A DNA stretch of 64,000 nt. Origin: VAZQ01 sp036555745. GTDB taxonomy: Bacteria > Pseudomonadota > Alphaproteobacteria > Rhizobiales > Xanthobacteraceae. The notes beneath the pieces are model-generated. The model saw nothing but the letters and a program-made list of their open reading frames with translations. It had not been told where the DNA came from and made no database searches. The position numbers and the translations under genes are program-made. The stretch is from positions 62,001 to 126,000 of the forward strand of contig DATBKV010000138.1 of NCBI GenBank assembly GCA_036555745.1. Direction: 5' to 3'. Shown in pieces: positions 63,100-64,000 of this stretch. How positions within the stretch are numbered: the stretch's first letter is position 1; each line of letters opens with the position of its first letter.

Positions 63100-64000
63100 T
63101 TGCAGCTTGTTCGGGGATCTGTGCTGGCCGGCATCGTGTCGGCGGCAGCCGCGTTCGCGCCCGCCGATGCCGCTGACATTGCCGGCGCCGGGTCCACTTT
63201 CGCTTACCCGATCTACGCGAAATGGGCCGAGGCCTACAAAAAGGAGACCGGCGTCGGGCTGAGCTATCGCTCGATCGGCTCGGCCGACGGCATCCGGCTC
63301 GTTGAGAGCCGGGAGGTGACCTTCGCCGCCACCGACATGCCGCTGCGCGCGGCGGACCTCGATGCCAGTGGACTCGTACAATTCCCGACCCTGACGGCCG
63401 GAGTGGTGTCCGTCGTCAATATCGATGGCGTCAAGCCAGGCGAGCTGACGCTCGATGGCGCGACCTTGGCCAGGATCTTCCTTGGCGAGATCAAGTCCTG
63501 GAGCGATCCTGCGGTTCGCAAGCTCAATCCAAAGCTGAAGCTGCCGTCGCGAGCGATAACGGTCGTGTATCGCTCCGACGGCTCCGGCACCACGTTCCTG
63601 TTCACGGACTATCTCACCAAGGTGAGCGTCGATTGGAAGTCGAAAATCGGTTCGATGACCTCGGTCGAATGGCCGGTCGGCGTGGGAGCCGCCGGCAACG
63701 AGGGCGTGGCCAGCAAAGTCGCCAGCATCAAGGGCGCGATCGGCTATGTGGAATACGCCTATGCCCGGCAGAACAGTCTCAGCCATGTCAAGCTGATGAA
63801 CCGGCAGGGCAACGCCGTTGCCCCCAATCTCGCCTCCTTCGCGGCCGCTGCTGCCAATGCGGACTGGGAGGCGATGCCCGGATTCGGCGTGATCCTCACT
63901 AATGAAGCAGGAGCTGCGACCTGGCCGATCACGGGCGCCACGTTCATCCTTGTTCACAAGCAGCCGGGCAACGCCGCGGCCGCAGGCGCGGCGCTCAAGT
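63100..64000 (+). CDS. pstS: Phosphate ABC transporter substrate-binding protein PstS (partial)
   Basis: 300 codons before the right edge. Start TTG 63100 follows AGGAGAG; a signal peptide ends near ADAAD. The mature protein has IAGAGSTFAYPIYAKWAEAY, SIGSADGIRLVESREVTFAA, YRSDGSGTTFLFTDYL (the phosphate-binding SGTT region) and GAAGNEGVASKVASIKGAIG, all PstS signatures. About 40 C-terminal residues are cut off. The missing pstCAB, phoU and phoB genes are expected to follow to the right. It lies 143 bp after phoR. Confidence 0.95.
   Translation, partial: MQLVRGSVLAGIVSAAAAFAPADAADIAGAGSTFAYPIYAKWAEAYKKETGVGLSYRSIGSADGIRLVESREVTFAATDMPLRAADLDASGLVQFPTLTAGVVSVVNIDGVKPGELTLDGATLARIFLGEIKSWSDPAVRKLNPKLKLPSRAITVVYRSDGSGTTFLFTDYLTKVSVDWKSKIGSMTSVEWPVGVGAAGNEGVASKVASIKGAIGYVEYAYARQNSLSHVKLMNRQGNAVAPNLASFAAAAANADWEAMPGFGVILTNEAGAATWPITGATFILVHKQPGNAAAAGAALK

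Overview
The window is GC-rich, densely coded DNA from an alphaproteobacterium, most likely Hyphomicrobiales near Bradyrhizobium, Rhodopseudomonas and other Xanthobacteraceae/Nitrobacteraceae. The evidence is the intact PhyR-NepR-EcfG general stress response locus with recognisable EcfG promoters, an HWE-type histidine kinase, a DUF3309 mini-protein, many solute-binding-protein transporters and short palindromic intergenic repeats. No rRNA, tRNA, CRISPR array, phage gene or insertion sequence was recognised.

Bases 1-34,030 are a catabolic region for aromatic and probably N-heteroaromatic acids. It opens with an edge-truncated indolepyruvate ferredoxin oxidoreductase-like gene, a divergent TRAP transporter and a small secreted protein. 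Next comes a 5.4-kb minus-strand operon (SDR, MarR regulator, enoyl-CoA hydratase, acyl-CoA dehydrogenase, aminobenzoate/benzoate-type CoA ligase, RidA). It is divergent from a fused FAD monooxygenase/old-yellow-enzyme gene, and the set matches the aerobic CoA-dependent 2-aminobenzoate (anthranilate) pathway. The plus strand continues with a NicX-like dioxygenase, a ribose-type ABC importer, a gentisate-dioxygenase-like bicupin and a stand-alone molybdenum hydroxylase large subunit. After a minus-strand MHS transporter and alpha/beta hydrolase come a complete molybdenum hydroxylase (L-M-S), a small cupin, an amidohydrolase, an AMP-forming ligase, a YciI-like protein, a 3-hydroxyisobutyrate-dehydrogenase-type enzyme and an extradiol dioxygenase. 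Five copies of an inverted-repeat element lie in gaps of this half only. The working model is that molybdenum hydroxylases oxygenate a ring, several unrelated dioxygenases open it, and an aminobenzoate-like product may enter the CoA pathway; the true substrate is unknown.

Bases 34,000-48,300 are housekeeping and stress genes: a membrane hydrolase plus methyltransferase pair, a PsiF-repeat protein, a radical SAM/SGNH/SDR operon, small secreted proteins, a decayed amino-acid-type ABC binding protein, and the stress cluster (HWE kinase, DUF3309, YqjD-like protein, phyR, nepR, ecfG). Two perfect EcfG promoters (GGAAC-N16-CGTT) precede nepR and the DUF3309 gene.

Bases 48,300-64,000 hold single genes: an ornithine-cyclodeaminase-family enzyme, a two-module L,D-transpeptidase, a Bug-type binding protein followed by a fluoroacetate-dehalogenase-like enzyme, a CDF metal exporter, a DUF2277 protein, a hydrolase, an SPFH protein, an LPG-synthase-like membrane protein, a methyltransferase, zinc-ribbon proteins, a stop-interrupted DUF202 pseudogene and a DUF302 protein. 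The window ends in the phosphate module (phoR, then a pstS cut by the right edge).
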